A DNA stretch of 64,000 bases. Origin: Candidatus Bathyarchaeota archaeon. GTDB taxonomy: Archaea > Thermoproteota > Bathyarchaeia > Bathyarchaeales > SOJC01. This document shows, piece by piece, positions 18,215-26,637 of the stretch. Below the pieces are notes generated by a model. It ran no database searches, was not told where the DNA came from, and saw only the letters and a list, made by a program, of their open reading frames with translations. The position numbers were made by a program, and so were the translations under genes. Location of the stretch: the NCBI GenBank assembly GCA_023131225.1, contig JAGLZW010000008.1:20892-84891 (forward strand). Direction: 5' to 3'. The stretch's first letter is position 1, and each line of letters starts with the position of its first letter.

Positions 18215-18634
18215 ATGACTTTCCCTCAAGCCCTAGCCATACGCTTCTTCCAACTCATCAACAACCGCCAATTCACTGAAGCCCAAAGAGAATTACAACG
18301 AATAAAAGGAAAAGCCCCGGAAACCAAATGGGACCACGGATACTATAAAGCGTTGCAAGGCATACTCCTCGCCCGGAAAGCTAACGGCAACCAACACACT
18401 TTCCTGAAGAACATCAACCTTAATGACAAAATGGCAATTGAACAACACAAAAAGGAATTCTCAAAACACGTCAAAAGCAGATTCCACGACAACTTTGACC
18501 GCGGCTTCTTCTCAGCATGGGTTGACTATACTCAACTTCTAATTAGGACAATAGAGGAGTCAAAGCCTAAACCAGACTCTGGAGGACAAACAAGAATCAT
18601 CCAATATGCAGAATCTAGCCAGAAGGTTGTGTAA
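18215..18634 (+). CDS. Conserved hypothetical protein downstream of radA
   Basis: 139 residues, helical and basic (LAIRFFQLINNRQFTEAQRELQ, FSKHVKSRFHDNFDRGFF). It begins 3 bp after the radA stop and shares radA's C-rich codon use, so the two belong to one operon. No domain is recognised; a role alongside RadA is inferred from position only. Its last 20 bases overlap the convergent membrane-protein gene. Confidence 0.7.
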   Translation: MTFPQALAIRFFQLINNRQFTEAQRELQRIKGKAPETKWDHGYYKALQGILLARKANGNQHTFLKNINLNDKMAIEQHKKEFSKHVKSRFHDNFDRGFFSAWVDYTQLLIRTIEESKPKPDSGGQTRIIQYAESSQKVV

Positions 18635-19190
18635 CATTAAAAACTACATTTAAAGAATGTAGCCAGCCTATCCTTAATGGTTGAGTTTGATTCATCTCTC
18701 CTAACTCGAAGATTCCTAACTCGATGATTCCTAACTCGAAGGTGTAAGTGTCGGGCGGCAACAGAGTGATCGTAAGAGCCCCTGAGGCAGTTGTCACATT
18801 TTGGACCACTTGACCAGCGTTATTCCGCGCCGCCACCCAGAACTTCTGCCCCTCAGCCAATCTTCCCGTGTCACTGACGTATATGTTCACTGCCACTGAT
18901 GGCATGAGCAAGGTAGTGATTAAAGTCCAGGATACAAGCCATGCGAAGAAGTAAATTCCGATTCCCTGAGTCATTAGTTTTGATTGTTTTTCAACTCTCG
19001 AAAAGAACTTGAGCTTCACAATGTAATAGGTGGACATGTAGAAAAGCATTGCAAATGATAATCCTGTCAGCAGCGTGTATATATTAGCAAGGTCGGAAGT
19101 GACTGAGAAAATCACGTAAACCGCGCATAAAATACCTATAATTACTCCTAAACCAGCGCGAGTCCAGTAAATTATCTTTAGGGGTTTCAT
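18615..19190 (-). CDS. Membrane protein with C-terminal beta-sandwich domain
   Basis: 191 residues. Three to four hydrophobic segments (about 8-30, 35-58, 70-98) precede an extracytoplasmic part resembling a carboxypeptidase-regulatory/PEGA-like fold (QVVQNVTTASGALTITLLPPDTYTFEL). Near the C-terminus the peptide ELGI/ELGE is repeated three times because of a 15-bp tandem repeat in the DNA. No function is recognised. Confidence 0.65.
   Translation of the reverse strand: MKPLKIIYWTRAGLGVIIGILCAVYVIFSVTSDLANIYTLLTGLSFAMLFYMSTYYIVKLKFFSRVEKQSKLMTQGIGIYFFAWLVSWTLITTLLMPSVAVNIYVSDTGRLAEGQKFWVAARNNAGQVVQNVTTASGALTITLLPPDTYTFELGIIELGIFELGEMNQTQPLRIGWLHSLNVVFNVTQPSG
18701..18745. repeat. 15-bp tandem repeat, three copies
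   Basis: CTAACTCGAAGATTC, CTAACTCGATGATTC and a third partial copy lie head to tail inside the 3' part of the membrane-protein gene, where they encode repeated (I/F)ELG units. This is a local slippage-type expansion that keeps the frame. Confidence 0.75.
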
Positions 19191-19525
19191 GAAGCTTCAG
19201 CTCAAACGAAACTTACTTTTTCTTATACATTCAACGGCTTCTAATTTAAGGTTTTGACTAGTAGCGAGACCAATAGCGATATTCTCCGTATTTTTCTTTT
19301 TTCGAGTTTTCCCTCATGCTTACCCAAAAAAAATTAAATACTTGGCTCAGGCATACAATTGCTCCGCTCTCGTAGTCATGACAATAGCGACGACATTCAC
19401 TTTTCCATTTGTCCTCACAAGAGGAATAAAGAGAAATCCTAAACTGATGGATGGTTAGCGTGCGCGAATTTTCTTATAAACCCTTAAAGCGCTTTAACTA
19501 GTATTTGTCCAAAGGGAGAAGAACC
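19191..19525. other. Intergenic region with rqcH promoter
   Basis: No convincing gene. TTATAAA at 19474-19480 is a good TATA box for rqcH, with a start expected near 19503. A GCGTGCGCG tract lies at 19458-19466. A short open frame around 19345-19459 (containing VMTIATTFTFPFVLTRG) is protein-like but lacks a clear start and is not called. Confidence 0.6.
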
Positions 19526-21532
19526 GTGAAAAAAACGATGACAAGCTTCGATATAGCCACCCTTGTCTCGGAGCTTAAAGAGCAGCTTAAAGGCGCTCGA
19601 ATACAGAACATCTATCAAATCAAAGGAAAAACCGTAATTCTAAAACTTCATCAACCAAACGAGCCACCTTTGAACCTTCTAATCGAGTCAGGCAAGCGCT
19701 TACACCTAACCTCCTATATTCTGGAAAAACCTCAGAGACCACCTGCTTTCTGCATGGCTCTTAGAAAATACCTTAGGAACGCTACTCTCGCCGAGATTAG
19801 TCAGTACGAGTTTGAACGCATAGTAACAATCAGAGCTAGGACTAAAGAAGGTGAATTCAAGTTGGTTTTGGAGTTGTTCGGTGATGGCAACATAGTACTT
19901 GTGGATGCTCAGGACATTATCCAACAGGCTCTTGTGTTCAAGAAGATGCGTGACCGGAACATTTTGCGGGGCGAATCTTTTAAACAGGCGCCATCTAGTG
20001 GAAGAAATCCTATGCGAATCCGGTTGCCAGATCTGCTTGAACTGAAAAAATTTGAAGGCTTGGAGGTGGTCAAGGCACTTACGAAGCTTCTAAGCATAGG
20101 TGGTATGTATGCGGAAGAGATTCTTCTCGGTGCTCATGTAGATAAAAAGAAGGAATGCAAGTCGCTAGAAAACGGCGAATTTGAGAGAATTTTTGATGCT
20201 CTAAACGAAGTCTTTTCTTGTCTCCAAACTGGAAAATTTGAACCCTGTATTATGATAGATGAAAAAGATATACAGATTGACGTGGTTCCCATTCCATTAA
20301 AAAAGTATGAAGAGTTGAAGTGTAAAAAATTCGCAAGTTTCAACGAAGCCTTGGACGAATACTACGCAAAAACTGTTGTTGAACAAGAAGTTACGGTAAT
20401 GTCAGACAAGGTTGAGGAGAAGATTGGCAGACAGCAGAGAGTTCTTAGTGACCAAAAAGAATCTTTAGAAAAGGTAAGGCGAGAAGCCAGGCGATCGAGA
20501 CGAGTTGGTGACAGAATCTACGCTCATTTTTATCAGTTACAGATGCTTTTGCAGAGAATTATGGATGAAAAGAGGAATGGAAAGGCTTGGCAAGCAATCA
20601 TATCAGAAATTGAAAATGAGAAAAAACGTGGGAAAGCGCCGTCGGTGTATTTTGACTCCTTAGACGTAAGGACGCTAGTTCTCGACGTGTCTATTGGCAA
20701 CTTATCTTTTTCTCTTAAGCTTCGCAAATCGGTTCAAGAAAACGCCGGAACCTACTATGAACGAGCGAAAAAGGCAGAAAAAAAGGTGAAAGGCGCCGAA
20801 AAGGCGATAGAAGAAACTTTATTTCGCATCGAAAAGTTAAGACAGCGGAAAGAAATAGTGGTTGAAGAGACTAGCAAGCCGATTAAGAAGAGAAGGAAGA
20901 AGGTTTGGTATGAAAAGTTTAGATGGTTCTACACGTCAGAAAACCTGTTAGTGGTTGGCGGAAAGGACGCCGTTACTAATGAAATCTTGATTAAGAAACA
21001 CACAGAACCTCACGATTTAGTTTTTCACGCCGACATTGCAGGTGCCCCCTTCGTGATAATAAAAGCTGAAGGAAAAACGCCTTCCCAAAAGTCAATAACC
21101 GAAGCAGCCCAGCTGGCAGCTTCTCATTCACGAGCTTGGAAAGCCAAGTTTAGCGCCATCGATGTTTACTGGGTCCATCCAGAACAAGTTAGTAAAACTC
21201 CGCCTTCTGGAGAATACCTTAAAAGAGGAGCGTTCATGATTCGTGGCAAAAAAAATTATGTCAGGAGAACACCGTTACAACTTGCCATAGGAATTGACAT
21301 TGAAAGAACGCCATTAACCCTGATAGGTGGACCAAAAGAAGCGGTGAAAAGCAGAACTGACATTTGTGTAGAAATAGCTCCTGGAGACCTTTCAAGCAGC
21401 AAGCTAGCGAACAAAATACGGCACATGCTGAAACATAAAGTTTCCAAGAACATACAGGAAAAGGTCTCCAAAATTCCAATTGAAGAAATACAAGCCTTTA
21501 TTCCTTTTGGAAAAGGAAAAATAAGCAATTAA
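19526..21532 (+). CDS. rqcH: Ribosome rescue factor RqcH / NEMF family (NFACT)
   Basis: 668 residues from GTG 19526. The N-terminal NFACT-N region begins MTSFDIATLVSELKEQLKGAR and contains LALRKYLRNATL-like fibronectin-binding-family text. A long charged coiled coil spans about 300-455, and the NFACT-R domain follows (FYTSENLLVVGGKDAVTNE.., HADIAGAPFVIIK). RqcH/NEMF proteins bind stalled 50S subunits carrying peptidyl-tRNA and direct C-terminal tailing. I prefer GTG 19526 because GGGAG lies at 19515-19519; TTG 19505 would fall almost on the predicted transcription start. Confidence 0.9.
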   Translation: MKKTMTSFDIATLVSELKEQLKGARIQNIYQIKGKTVILKLHQPNEPPLNLLIESGKRLHLTSYILEKPQRPPAFCMALRKYLRNATLAEISQYEFERIVTIRARTKEGEFKLVLELFGDGNIVLVDAQDIIQQALVFKKMRDRNILRGESFKQAPSSGRNPMRIRLPDLLELKKFEGLEVVKALTKLLSIGGMYAEEILLGAHVDKKKECKSLENGEFERIFDALNEVFSCLQTGKFEPCIMIDEKDIQIDVVPIPLKKYEELKCKKFASFNEALDEYYAKTVVEQEVTVMSDKVEEKIGRQQRVLSDQKESLEKVRREARRSRRVGDRIYAHFYQLQMLLQRIMDEKRNGKAWQAIISEIENEKKRGKAPSVYFDSLDVRTLVLDVSIGNLSFSLKLRKSVQENAGTYYERAKKAEKKVKGAEKAIEETLFRIEKLRQRKEIVVEETSKPIKKRRKKVWYEKFRWFYTSENLLVVGGKDAVTNEILIKKHTEPHDLVFHADIAGAPFVIIKAEGKTPSQKSITEAAQLAASHSRAWKAKFSAIDVYWVHPEQVSKTPPSGEYLKRGAFMIRGKKNYVRRTPLQLAIGIDIERTPLTLIGGPKEAVKSRTDICVEIAPGDLSSSKLANKIRHMLKHKVSKNIQEKVSKIPIEEIQAFIPFGKGKISN

Positions 21533-21882
21533 TGAATACTCGAAAGTAATGTAAAGGAACGCCCGCAAAGTTGAATATGCATGTATGCACTGCAAAAAAG
21601 ATTGAACAACCACTTTTTCAACCGTTGAATTAACTTTGAATTTTTCATAGTTTTGTTTGAACCATAGTGAACCTGTTCAGAACGGCTTAATGAACACATG
21701 GAAAAAGACCATTAAGACTCCAACATTTTTGAGAAGAGAGGAACCAGTTTCCAGGCTGAAGTTCTGAAACAACTAGATGAATATGCTGAGAGATGGTTCA
21801 AAGGGAACAGCCTCAAGCGCGCACCCGATTTTTTGGGGCATCACTATTTTAGAAATCAAGAATTCGTTTTGTGTCAAAGATC
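21533..21882. other. Intergenic region with possible gene remnant
   Basis: The region after rqcH and nuoI (convergent) has the alternating tract 21575-21590 (contains ATGCATGTATGCA, found again at 31938-31950) and a GCGCGC tract at 21817-21824. From 21716 the plus strand reads open without a start codon and includes the protein-like text QAEVLKQLDEYAERWFKG. It is probably a remnant of a lost gene; family not recognised. Confidence 0.4.
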
Positions 21883-22251
21883 TTACTCGATCGAGATAGG
21901 TTTTTCACTAGTCTTTTCTTCTCTCTTAAACTCTATGATCATTCCAGCTCGATCGTAGCTGGCTAACTCATACTCCTCAGTCATTATGATTGCGTTTACA
22001 GGACAGCCCTCCTCGCATTGCCCACAGAATAGGCATCGATCAAGATAATGTTTAAATTCCGCTTCTAGCCCCTTACCAATCATTTCAATGGCTTCAGAAG
22101 GACAGACTTTATAGCAAAGTTCGCACCCAGTGCACAGTTTCATATCCCAGATAGGTCTTCCCCTAAAGCCCTTAAAAGGAGATTTTTTTTCAAGCGGATA
22201 CTTTAAGGTAGCAGGTCTCTTGAGCAAATGATTGAGCAATTCTCGCAACAT
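21883..22251 (-). CDS. nuoI: Complex-I/group-4-hydrogenase 2x[4Fe-4S] ferredoxin subunit (NuoI-like)
   Basis: About 122 residues. Two motifs, LCTGCELCYKVCP and RCLFCGQCEEGCP, bind two 4Fe-4S clusters, as in NuoI/FpoI/EchF, and relay electrons to the B subunit. It is the last gene of the A-B-C-D-H-I unit. ATG 22251 is preferred because a GGTGATAGG ribosome-binding site lies close upstream; a TTG at 22281 would overlap nuoH by 17 bp. Confidence 0.9.
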   Translation of the reverse strand: MLRELLNHLLKRPATLKYPLEKKSPFKGFRGRPIWDMKLCTGCELCYKVCPSEAIEMIGKGLEAEFKHYLDRCLFCGQCEEGCPVNAIIMTEEYELASYDRAGMIIEFKREEKTSEKPISIE

Positions 22252-22264
22252 CGCCAAGGTCCTA

Positions 22265-23230
22265 TCACCGTCCCAAACCAAGCTGAACCAGTATTATTTG
22301 AAGAATAGCGAGGGGCAGCAGGTACTTCCATGCTCCACCAATCATTTGGTCAACACGAAATCTGGCAAACAGCGCCCGTAAGGTCGTCAGAAGCACAACT
22401 ACAAGTGTTGTCTTTAGGAGGAAAAACCCAATAGCCAGAATTGGCAATGAACTGTTTGGGCCGCCCAAGAACAACGAGGTAATTAGTGACGCGGCGAGCA
22501 CGAGCTCTACGTCCTTTCCAAGTCGAATCAATGCCAGCTTCCTACCGCTAAATTCGGTGGACCACCCGGCTACGATCTCTGTTTTTGCCTCTGGAATATC
22601 GAACGGGATAAATTCCAGCTCTGCTAGCAGGCAAAGCACGAATATGGCAAAGCCTAGAGGTTGAAGCCAGATGAACCAAGTCACGTTATGGGTCTGCCAA
22701 CCCACAATCTGACTGATGGACAAAGTTCTAGCTGCAATTGCTGGACCAACCATTACAAGAGAAAGGGGAATCTCGTATCCCAGCATCTGGAATGCCGCTC
22801 TTACGCCCCCGATCGTGCTGAACCTGTTTACTGAACTCCAGCCAGCGATGAAAATGGTGACTGCTATTAGAGTGAATAAAAACATCAGAAAAATTAGGTC
22901 ACCCTCGAAGTTAATAGGGGCGGTTAAACCAGTGACGGGGATGAGGAATAATGCAAAGAGGGGAAAAGACAGTATAAGAAGTGGTGTGCAACTGAACATA
23001 AACTTATCTGCTGCTTTTGGTGTGATGTCTTCTTTAGAGAGCAACTTAATGAAGTCTGCGAAGGGCTGAAGTAGACCCGAAGGGCCTGTGTAAAGCGGAC
23101 CGTATCTGTTTTGAAGCTTGGCTAAGAACTTTCTATCTACCCACTCGTAGAAGAAGGCTAAAGCTATGAAAAAGAGAAAACCTGGAAATAGAAGAATTTC
23201 TATGAGCGTTGTTATTCCTTCCGGTATCAT
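22265..23230 (-). CDS. nuoH: Complex-I-like membrane subunit NuoH
   Basis: 321 residues, about eight membrane helices. The signatures PSGLLQPFADFIKLLSKED and FIPFDIPEAKTEIVAGW are the conserved loops that form the quinone/coupling cavity in complex I and the contact to the hydrogenase core in Ech/Mbh-type enzymes. Acidic residues of the E-channel are kept. It overlaps the D-subunit gene by 4 bp. Confidence 0.94.
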   Translation of the reverse strand: MIPEGITTLIEILLFPGFLFFIALAFFYEWVDRKFLAKLQNRYGPLYTGPSGLLQPFADFIKLLSKEDITPKAADKFMFSCTPLLILSFPLFALFLIPVTGLTAPINFEGDLIFLMFLFTLIAVTIFIAGWSSVNRFSTIGGVRAAFQMLGYEIPLSLVMVGPAIAARTLSISQIVGWQTHNVTWFIWLQPLGFAIFVLCLLAELEFIPFDIPEAKTEIVAGWSTEFSGRKLALIRLGKDVELVLAASLITSLFLGGPNSSLPILAIGFFLLKTTLVVVLLTTLRALFARFRVDQMIGGAWKYLLPLAILQIILVQLGLGR

Positions 23231-24402
23231 TTAATTGCGTATCTCCTCAATTCTTCGCTGCTCAGAATCCATTGCTTATTATTATTTACATTAACGAACG
23301 TCATTCGGTCGGTGCAACTGAAGCACGGGTCTATTCCAACCATAATGGCTGGTATATCAGCGATGTATTCTCCAACAAGCATTTTGCAGAGGGATGGAAT
23401 ATTTCCTAAGGTTGGGCTTCTTATTTTGTATCGCTCTGGCTTTGTGGTCCCATTTGTTTTTACATAGTGAATGAGTTCTCCTCGTGGTGCTTCAACTCTA
23501 GAAACAGCTTCACCTTCGGGGACTCTTCGTGGAACTCTGATTCTTATCTTTCCTTCTGGTAGGTGGTCCATAGCATAACGGATAATGTTTACGCTTTCAA
23601 ATACTTCGTCGCATCGAACAAACAGTCGGCTTATTACATCGCATCCATCATAGGTTATGACCTTAAACGGGATTTCATCATAGGCTATGTAGGGATCATC
23701 CGCTCTGACGTCTCGTTTGATTCCACTGGCACGTAAGGTTGGTCCAATGGCACAAAGTGCTATGGCGTCTTTTGGCTTTAGGATTCCAATTCCAACTGTC
23801 CTTTTCGAGATTGTAGGTTCAGTCATCGCGATTTTCTTGTAGTACTTCATTCTCTCTTCAAGGGCATCGAGTCCTTCTCTAATCTTTTCCGCAATTTCTG
23901 GCGTTATGTCTCTTCGTACTCCTCCAATGGTGTTCATAGCATAATGTACCCTGTTTCCTGAAACCAGCTCTAACAAGTCCATAACTATCTCTCGGTCTCT
24001 CCACAAATACATAAAAAGCGTATCAAAACCAATTTCATGCGAGGCCAGTCCAAACCAGAGATAGTGGTTGTGAATTCTTTCAAGTTCCGCGATAATGGTT
24101 CTAATGAACCTAGCTCTAGGAGGTATTTCAGCGCCCAAAATTTCTTCGATAGCTTGAGTATAACAAGTTGTATGGGCGTGCGAGCATATTCCACATATTC
24201 TCTCAATTAGATAGAGGTTTTGAATAAATGTTCGGTTTTCTGTTGCCTTTTCGATTCCTCGATGAGCATAACCAATACGTGGCTTGACACCTATAACACG
24301 TTCACCGTCAACTTCAAACATGAAATACTCAGGTTCGATATGGTATGGATGTTGTGGTCCAAATGGGATACGGATAGTTGGATAAGGCATTACTGCTTTC
24401 AT
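23227..24402 (-). CDS. NuoD/EchE-like large subunit retaining both NiFe-binding CxxC motifs
   Basis: About 391 residues. The fold is that of the 49-kDa/NuoD and group-4 [NiFe]-hydrogenase large subunits (RIPFGPQHPYHIEPEYF, RIGYAHRGIEKATENR). Unlike NuoD it has RICGIC near residue 70 and DPCFSC near residue 361, the two Cys pairs that hold the NiFe centre in hydrogenases and that complex I has lost. It therefore looks like a catalytic hydrogenase subunit. I chose ATG 24402, which overlaps the C-subunit stop as ATGA; ATG 24441 or a start at 24474 would overlap further. Confidence 0.9.
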   Translation of the reverse strand: MKAVMPYPTIRIPFGPQHPYHIEPEYFMFEVDGERVIGVKPRIGYAHRGIEKATENRTFIQNLYLIERICGICSHAHTTCYTQAIEEILGAEIPPRARFIRTIIAELERIHNHYLWFGLASHEIGFDTLFMYLWRDREIVMDLLELVSGNRVHYAMNTIGGVRRDITPEIAEKIREGLDALEERMKYYKKIAMTEPTISKRTVGIGILKPKDAIALCAIGPTLRASGIKRDVRADDPYIAYDEIPFKVITYDGCDVISRLFVRCDEVFESVNIIRYAMDHLPEGKIRIRVPRRVPEGEAVSRVEAPRGELIHYVKTNGTTKPERYKIRSPTLGNIPSLCKMLVGEYIADIPAIMVGIDPCFSCTDRMTFVNVNNNKQWILSSEELRRYAIK

Positions 24403-24884
24403 CCCTTCGTAACTTTCTTCTGGATTTTTTTGATTGTCCATTCTTTCTTCAACGGATAAACGTCCGACGGCCATCCATCAGGTAAAATTAGGGGAGATAA
24501 ATCTGGGTGTCCCTCAAAAATAACTCCCAGGATGTCGTGGACTTCTCGCTCATAAAGTGTGACGCCAGGTATAAGATCGGTAATGGTTGGCAAGACAGGT
24601 TTATCCTTCGCCACTCGAATTTTCAGCGAAAGCTCTATCGTTCCGTCACGGTTTAGATGATAAATAACCTCAATTTCTTTTCCAACATCGGCGCCTGTTA
24701 TTGTTGAAACGTGGGAGAACCCCATCTTTTTTGTTAAATAACGAATTGTTTTTATAAACACTTTCTTGTTAATAAGAATGAAAATTCTGCGAGGGCGAGG
24801 GACTTCACTTTCTAGAACATTCTTTCCAATAAGATGTTTCATTTCTCTAATGATTGCGTTTTCTTCCGTTGTTTCTTCCGTCAC
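24399..24884 (-). CDS. nuoC: NuoC-like 30-kDa subunit
   Basis: About 161 residues. The C-terminal block EREVHDILGVIFEGHPDLSPLIL is the conserved signature of NuoC/FpoC/EchD, which packs against subunits B and D. I chose GTG 24884, two bases after the B-subunit stop and after AAGG; a start at 24956 would overlap the B gene by 70 bp. No Fe-S motif, as expected. Confidence 0.9.
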   Translation of the reverse strand: MTEETTEENAIIREMKHLIGKNVLESEVPRPRRIFILINKKVFIKTIRYLTKKMGFSHVSTITGADVGKEIEVIYHLNRDGTIELSLKIRVAKDKPVLPTITDLIPGVTLYEREVHDILGVIFEGHPDLSPLILPDGWPSDVYPLKKEWTIKKIQKKVTKG

Positions 24885-24886
24885 TT

Positions 24887-25309
24887 TTAGCCAGCCTTGA
24901 GTTTCTCGATAAGTTTTACAATTCCGTTGATTATGGCCTCGGGTTTCGGAGGGCATCCAGGAACATAGACATCAACGGGAATCATTGTGTCTATTCCTCC
25001 GTAAACGTTGTAACAATCCGCGAAAGGGGCGCCGCTAATCGCGCAAGAGCCGACCGCGATGACAGATTTGGGCTCAGGTATCTGTTCGTATATCCTAACC
25101 AGTCTATCCTTTACCTGTCTAGTTACTGGCCCCGTAGTAACCAGTACATCCGCGTGTCTTGGACTGCCCCGCATGATTATTCCAAAACGTTCGATGTCAT
25201 ATCTTGGCGTTAAGGCGGCTACAACTTCGATGTCGCATGCATTGCAGCCACCTGTATTGAAATGGATGATCCAAGGTGATTTAGTTCTGCCCCACTTTAA
25301 TAATCCCAT
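24887..25309 (-). CDS. nuoB: NuoB/hydrogenase small-subunit-like Fe-S protein
   Basis: 140 residues. Cluster ligands appear in NTGGCNACDIEVVA, IAVGSCAISGAPF and VPGCPPKPEAI. The CxxC spacing GCNACD is the hydrogenase-type arrangement; complex I has adjacent cysteines (CC). This subunit carries the 4Fe-4S cluster closest to the active site. It follows nuoA after one base, with GAGAGGG upstream. Confidence 0.93.
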   Translation of the reverse strand: MGLLKWGRTKSPWIIHFNTGGCNACDIEVVAALTPRYDIERFGIIMRGSPRHADVLVTTGPVTRQVKDRLVRIYEQIPEPKSVIAVGSCAISGAPFADCYNVYGGIDTMIPVDVYVPGCPPKPEAIINGIVKLIEKLKAG

Positions 25310-25310
25310 A

Positions 25311-25646
25311 TCACCCTCTCCGTAATAATGGGAGTAAAATGACGACGGCCATTAATACGATTAGCGCATAAATAGCTGGAAAGGGACCAGGTGTGTTTAG
25401 CGATGTGGCGAGAATGAACGCGAGGATGTCGAAGACGAGGAAGTAGACGGCGTAAATGAGGAATCTTTCAGCGTTTACCTGAAGCTTAAGTGGCAGGAGA
25501 TCTTCACCGCAGGCATAAGGAGCAACCTTACCCTCGGTCTTCTCACCCTTTGCTCCAATCATCCACCCCACCAAGTAGAGGATTAACCCAACAACTATGG
25601 ATAGGAAGAAGATGAAGGGCAAGGAAATCAACAAATCGGTCTGCAT
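25311..25646 (-). CDS. nuoA: Complex-I-like membrane subunit NuoA
   Basis: 111 residues, three membrane helices. APYACGEDLL followed by FLIYAVYFLVFDILAFIL matches the NuoA/FpoA pattern (Cys-containing loop plus FD-E-like helix). Classical Ech/Mbh/Hyc hydrogenases lack NuoA, so its presence next to a NiFe-type D subunit makes this complex a hybrid. First gene of the minus-strand A-B-C-D-H-I unit. Confidence 0.88.
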   Translation of the reverse strand: MQTDLLISLPFIFFLSIVVGLILYLVGWMIGAKGEKTEGKVAPYACGEDLLPLKLQVNAERFLIYAVYFLVFDILAFILATSLNTPGPFPAIYALIVLMAVVILLPLLRRG

Positions 25647-25797
25647 CGGTTCACTGACCTTTCAACTTATCTCTAAAGATACACTCTATTTAACGCTTTT
25701 AGGTTTACTTTAAAAATTCATGACCTTGGTGAAAACTCTTTTAAAAGAGAGCTTCCAAAGTCTTCTGATACAAAGATGATAGGAGAGGGATTTAACG
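25647..25797. promoter_or_regulatory. Divergent promoter region between nuoA and nuoJ
   Basis: About 150 AT-rich bases separate the two divergent units and must hold both promoters. AACGCTTTTAGG and TTTAAAAATTC blocks are possible basal elements. AGGAGAGGGA at 25781-25790 is a strong ribosome-binding site for the plus-strand unit. Confidence 0.5.
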
Positions 25798-25821
25798 ATA
25801 AATGATCTACTGCAGATTGCT

Positions 25822-26064
25822 TTGATAGTCTTAACGGTTTTGCTGGCATTGTTGACCGTTGAACTGAAGGACATGCTTCACGCTGTCATCTGCATGGGTG
25901 GGATGTGCACCGCCATAGGAGCATTATTTTGGCTGCTAAACGCACCGTATGTCTCTGTCTTTCAGCTATTGGTTTACACAGGGGCTGTGATCGTTCTCTT
26001 CATAGCCACCGTTATGTTAACGGCGAGAAAGGAGAAGCCACAAAATGAAAATAAACTGGGTTAG
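25822..26064 (+). CDS. nuoJ: NuoJ N-terminal part (split NuoJ)
   Basis: 80 residues, three membrane helices (IVLTVLLALLTVELKDMLHA.., VFQLLVYTGAVIVLFIATVM), matching the N-terminal half of NuoJ; the GAVIVLF helix is typical. The first recognised start is TTG 25822, but it lies 31 bases after the strong AGGAGAGGGA site. The frame is open back to 25783 and reads NDLLQIALIVL after an ATA at 25798, so translation may begin there at a non-standard codon. NuoJ is also split in some methanogen Fpo operons. Confidence 0.8.
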   Translation: MIVLTVLLALLTVELKDMLHAVICMGGMCTAIGALFWLLNAPYVSVFQLLVYTGAVIVLFIATVMLTARKEKPQNENKLG

Positions 26065-26317
26065 AGTAGCTGGTTTAACAACTGTCGCCTTAGTTGTACT
26101 GGTTTTTTCCATGCTGATCGTGAGGTATGAATTTCCAGCCTTCGAATATGCAAGTCCATCTGCAGAACTCATTGAAACTGAAACAACTGCAATAGGGCCA
26201 GAGGTTAGCCGGTTCCTGTGGACTTATCGGTTAATCGACCTAATTGCACAGGCATTTGTTTTGTTCGCGGCGGCCGCTTGCTGTGTAGCGATGTTAAGGG
26301 TTGAGGAGAAAAAGTGA
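26045..26317 (+). CDS. NuoJ C-terminal part / MbhE-MrpB-like membrane protein
   Basis: 90 residues with two membrane helices (VRVAGLTTVALVVLVFSMLIV; LIDLIAQAFVLFAAAACCVAML). The second half resembles the last helices of NuoJ and also the R-x-D-x-x-GE-VLF pattern of MrpB/MbhE. It overlaps the preceding gene by 20 bp and the following one by 4, so the unit is tightly coupled. Confidence 0.75.
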   Translation: MKINWVRVAGLTTVALVVLVFSMLIVRYEFPAFEYASPSAELIETETTAIGPEVSRFLWTYRLIDLIAQAFVLFAAAACCVAMLRVEEKK

Positions 26318-26628
26318 TTCCGCTTGTCTACTACCTCGCAGGTGCTATCGCCCTCTACGTCATTGGCATGTATTGTCTAGCTTCAAAGCGGAACATGATC
26401 AGACTTGTCATCGGAGTTGAGATCCTAATGAACGCTGCCCACTTAACCTTCATTGTGTTTTCAGCATACAGAACTGTGGGTTACATAGACCCGCTCGGTC
26501 ACGCCATTGTGATTATGTCAATAGTGTTCGCGGGTTGTATCACTGGCGTAGCCTTGACAATCGTCACTTACGCCTACAGACATTATGGCACATTAGACGT
26601 TCGAAAACTAAGGCGGTTGAGGGGTTGA
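26314..26628 (+). CDS. nuoK: Complex-I-like membrane subunit NuoK
   Basis: 104 residues, three membrane helices, with the NuoK/MrpC pattern LVIGVEILMNAAHLTFIVF carrying the conserved Glu of the second helix and IVFAGCITGVALTIV in the third. GTG start overlapping the previous stop. Together with J and the antiporter-like subunits it builds the proton or sodium path. Confidence 0.9.
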   Translation: MIPLVYYLAGAIALYVIGMYCLASKRNMIRLVIGVEILMNAAHLTFIVFSAYRTVGYIDPLGHAIVIMSIVFAGCITGVALTIVTYAYRHYGTLDVRKLRRLRG

Positions 26629-26637
26629 CGGTCTAAG

